Assembly: GCA_030836185.1 (NCBI GenBank)
Contig: JAURQH010000102.1
Location: 1-64,000, forward strand
From: Planctomycetota bacterium
Lineage (GTDB): Bacteria > Planctomycetota > Planctomycetia > Planctomycetales > Planctomycetaceae
Direction: 5' to 3'
DNA: 64,000 nucleotides
Part shown: in pieces, positions 61,979 to 64,000 of the stretch
How the letters are laid out: every line of letters begins with the position of its first letter
How positions within the stretch are numbered: the stretch's first letter is position 1
Notes under the pieces: model-generated
Database searches by the model: none
Seen by the model: only the letters and a program-made list of their open reading frames with translations
What the model was told of the DNA's origin: nothing
Made by a program: the position numbers and the translations under genes

Positions 61979-62284
61979 AATCCAAACAGAAACCCGATCT
62001 TTGGCAATTTGAACGTCATTACATCTCGATAGCGTGTTGATGAATGACGACCGCTGCAACGTGAGAAAGGAGGCGATCTCGCGTGGCGTAGAAGATACGC
62101 ACCCATAAAAAGTGACACACCCTCACAAAATGAAGATCGCCATAAACCGAACGATGCCAAAAACTTGCTCAAGAGTATGGAAGATTCGGAATCAAGATTC
62201 GGCAACATTTGATTCAAGATTTGATCAACATTCGGTCAAGGTGTGTCCCCGAATTTCCGAATCTTGACATCTTGAATCGGGTGT

Positions 62285-63490
62285 TCAATGTTTGGAAGAG
62301 ACATTCTTGGCCGTGACACGATCCAACAGATTTTGCACGCTTTGTTCGAGTTGCTGAGCCAGGTCGGCGGTGGCTGTTTTGCTTTTGGGGATCGCCGTCA
62401 CGTCAATTGGTTCGCCGAAGGAAACAACCGTCCGTCGGCGACCACGAATCGTGGCTGTTTTGTTGGACAGGATATCTTCCTCAAATTTGTCGAGGGTCTC
62501 GGCCATTCGTTCGATGCTGGGATTTTCGGCAACATAGTCTCCCGGATAGCTAAACATCTGGGTAACAAGGTAGAGGTCGTCCAAGTCGCGATAGCAGGTG
62601 TCGCGGGTGGGAGTCGGTTCGGTGAGAGTTTCCAGTTGTTCGATGGCTTTCTGTCGAACGGCTTTGACTCGTTCGGGAATGCGGTCGCTCGGATTCTCGA
62701 CACCGTATTTCGACTCCAGAGGTTTCACAATGGCATCCGAAAGATGTTGCACTCGCTCGGGAATACGGCCCGTCCGTGCAGCCCCCAGATATTCGAGTTC
62801 TTTCAGCGAGAGGATTCCTTCGGCGAGGCGATAAATTCGTTCGTGCAACGGGACATCGGGACGAGGTCGCCAATGCATGGAGACTTCAAGTTGGCTCATC
62901 AACTCTAATAGTTCTTCCGTGGGGTCTTCGGTGTAGAGATATCTCAATCCACACGGGATTGCGTAAATCGGTCGATCTGATCGTCTTGCCGCAGAGAGCG
63001 CAATGGCCGCCGCTCCTTCGCGAAACGGCGTCACCCGTTCGTTGATGTGATAAACTTCACCTTCGGGAAAGATGACCAAAGGATGTTTGCCGGTTTGCAA
63101 GATTTCGACGGCTTGCTTAAAGGCTCGCAAGTCGGTCCCCTCACGATCAACGCTGAAGCAGCCATGACTCCGCAGGAACCAGCTTCGCAGTTTGCTGCAG
63201 AGACCCAACACCTGCCAGGCAGTCATAAAGTAGAAACAGGTTTTTGCTTCGTGAGCCGTGTGATACATGATCACGGCATCGGCGTGAGCCGAGTGATTGG
63301 GAGTGATCAGGATGCCAGCGTTTTCATCGAGTATTTTTTGCAGATGTTCGAGACCGCGGATCTCGACCTCGTCCAGCTTCTGCGTTTTGACACGATAGTT
63401 GGTATGAGTGAATCGGCAGCAACGGACCAGCCACGGTTTGAGCAACGGAGACCACCAGCGGTCCGGTTTACGAAACTGTGTCGGGTCCAT
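62285..63490 (-). CDS. lysophospholipid acyltransferase-like protein (PlsC type)
   Basis: A 401-residue protein with a PlsC acyltransferase domain (about 60-250). Motif I is NHSAHAD (HX4D), motif II lies near REGTDLRAFKQAVEIL, motif III is VIFPEGEVYH, and IYAIPCGLRYLY fits motif IV. The C-terminal about 150 residues are helical and are not part of ordinary PlsC (AATRGRIPERVQHLSDAI-like; TVVSFGEPIDVTAIP). It could acylate lysophospholipids or other hydroxy lipids; the acceptor is unknown. Confidence 0.86.
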   Translation of the reverse strand: MDPTQFRKPDRWWSPLLKPWLVRCCRFTHTNYRVKTQKLDEVEIRGLEHLQKILDENAGILITPNHSAHADAVIMYHTAHEAKTCFYFMTAWQVLGLCSKLRSWFLRSHGCFSVDREGTDLRAFKQAVEILQTGKHPLVIFPEGEVYHINERVTPFREGAAAIALSAARRSDRPIYAIPCGLRYLYTEDPTEELLELMSQLEVSMHWRPRPDVPLHERIYRLAEGILSLKELEYLGAARTGRIPERVQHLSDAIVKPLESKYGVENPSDRIPERVKAVRQKAIEQLETLTEPTPTRDTCYRDLDDLYLVTQMFSYPGDYVAENPSIERMAETLDKFEEDILSNKTATIRGRRRTVVSFGEPIDVTAIPKSKTATADLAQQLEQSVQNLLDRVTAKNVSSKH

Positions 63491-63568
63491 AAGGCACGCT
63501 TTAAGGAATCAGTTTGTCATTGAAACAACAGGCGAAGTGGAAGCAATAACCTCACTTGGAATCTGAAA

Positions 63569-64000
63569 CTATTTCAGCGGCGTGCCGGACAACGGTTTGC
63601 CGTTGGTCGTCAGGACTTGAAAGTGGTGGACGCGATGTGGGCCAGAGTAATCCCAGACCATTTTCTTGTCGCGAGTCACTTCAAACAGTTTGATTCCTTT
63701 TTTCGCTGCATAACTGGCGATGACTGTGTTGCCGTTGGGTAGGCGTTGAGCACCGCACGGATCGGCAAACGGCTTGCCTTCAAAATCGTCGTTCGAGACT
63801 TTCCAGATTACTTTTCCAGTTGCGTCCATTTCGACCGTTTTGTTGCCGTGCGTTAAGTTGACGAGCGTGTTTCCATTTGCAAGACGAATTGCCGTGAAGG
63901 GCCAGTTTTCAGCCGGGCGTCCACCGAGTTCCGGTAGATCGGTCGGGAACTCATTCAGCACTCGACCATCGGGAGCGTACTCTTTGACTTTGAATGCCAA
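63569..64000 (-). CDS. beta-propeller protein, PQQ-like repeats, cut by the right edge
   Basis: The last 143 residues or so of a protein whose start lies outside the window; the frame is open to the edge. Repeated strand pairs (AIRLANGNTLVNLTHGNKTVEMDATGKVIW; AQRLPNGNTVIASYAAKKGIKLFEVTRDKKMVWDY) match a PQQ/arylsulfotransferase-like propeller common in planctomycete secreted proteins. Any signal peptide and exact family are off-window. Confidence 0.75.
   Translation of the reverse strand: MAFKVKEYAPDGRVLNEFPTDLPELGGRPAENWPFTAIRLANGNTLVNLTHGNKTVEMDATGKVIWKVSNDDFEGKPFADPCGAQRLPNGNTVIASYAAKKGIKLFEVTRDKKMVWDYSGPHRVHHFQVLTTNGKPLSGTPLK

Larger units (their letters stand above)
61513..62284. other. 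772-base intergenic region rich in repeats
   Basis: The largest gene-free stretch. It holds a copy of the dispersed G/C repeat (61689-61717), a small palindrome GCCGAC/GTCGGC (61735-61750), a two-arm element at 61884-61978, and an A/T-rich stretch (62101-62270) with GACACACC (62114-62121) and its inverse GGTGTGTC (62240-62247), plus repeated AAGATTCGG words. No coding frame is credible; it looks like a landing place for short mobile repeats. Confidence 0.6.

Overview
The window looks like chromosomal DNA of a planctomycete, probably from the Planctomycetaceae group (Gimesia/Rubinisphaera/Planctomicrobium type; this placement is inference). The evidence is the gene content. There are two pairs of DUF1592-type cytochrome and DUF1552 Tat proteins, plus DUF1501, DUF1571 and DUF1573 proteins, a PVC-type heme-binding CxxCH protein, two ThuA-like proteins, a neutral ceramidase-like protein and a cysteine-rich YTV-type cell-wall protein. 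Base composition is moderate. Shine-Dalgarno sites are present before some genes and absent before many others. No rRNA, tRNA, CRISPR array, prophage or intact transposon was seen.

Layout. 1-5.3 kb: a left-edge gene fragment, an SMI1/KNR4 protein, then a leftward DUF1592 / four-helix-bundle / DUF1552 cluster. 5.7-10.5 kb: a flavin 2-hydroxyacid oxidase, a sugar-phosphate isomerase-like protein, plsY with a nucleotidyltransferase-like gene, a short FloA-like protein and a CbiX-like chelatase. 10.5-18.8 kb: a ceramidase-like protein, moaC-polyprenyl synthase (ATGA overlap), prs, a divergent sigma-70 factor, a DNA methyltransferase fused to a GIY-YIG domain, and ThuA. 18.9-25.2 kb: a large membrane protein with an anti-sigma-like N-terminus, DUF1571, and a tripartite tricarboxylate transporter whose TctC and TctB are one polypeptide. 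25.5-31.8 kb: a second DUF1592/DUF1552 pair (TAATG overlap), a TauD-like dioxygenase and DUF1573. 31.9-39.8 kb: a WD40 protein, SpoIID/LytB, a small membrane protein, an FmdB-like protein without its cysteines, the YTV protein and a HEAT-repeat protein. 39.9-46.7 kb: a leftward block with a MobA-like transferase, panD, GNAT, VanZ, an aminotransferase, an M24-fold protein, ThuA and tsaE. 47.2-51.5 kb: a PuuD-like protein lacking its nucleophile, a four-ACT aspartokinase and DUF1501. 51.7-64 kb: a flippase-like membrane protein with moaB and usp, a large PVC heme protein, slyX, a parvulin, a YyaL-like thioredoxin-domain protein, a PlsC-type acyltransferase and an edge-truncated propeller protein.

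Most of this is core metabolism and planctomycete family proteins, not a mobile island. The most interesting signals are: (i) three composite elements of two facing hairpins, each hairpin carrying a GTAG foot, which is the layout of REP/BIME elements mobilised by RAYT transposases; (ii) the methyltransferase/GIY-YIG fusion; (iii) several proteins whose family-defining residues are gone (PuuD-like Cys, FmdB Cys, M24 metal ligands, sigma region 2 Trp pair); and (iv) the TctC-TctB fusion. I did not find one convincing undescribed multi-gene system. The fusion proteins and repeat elements are the best leads.
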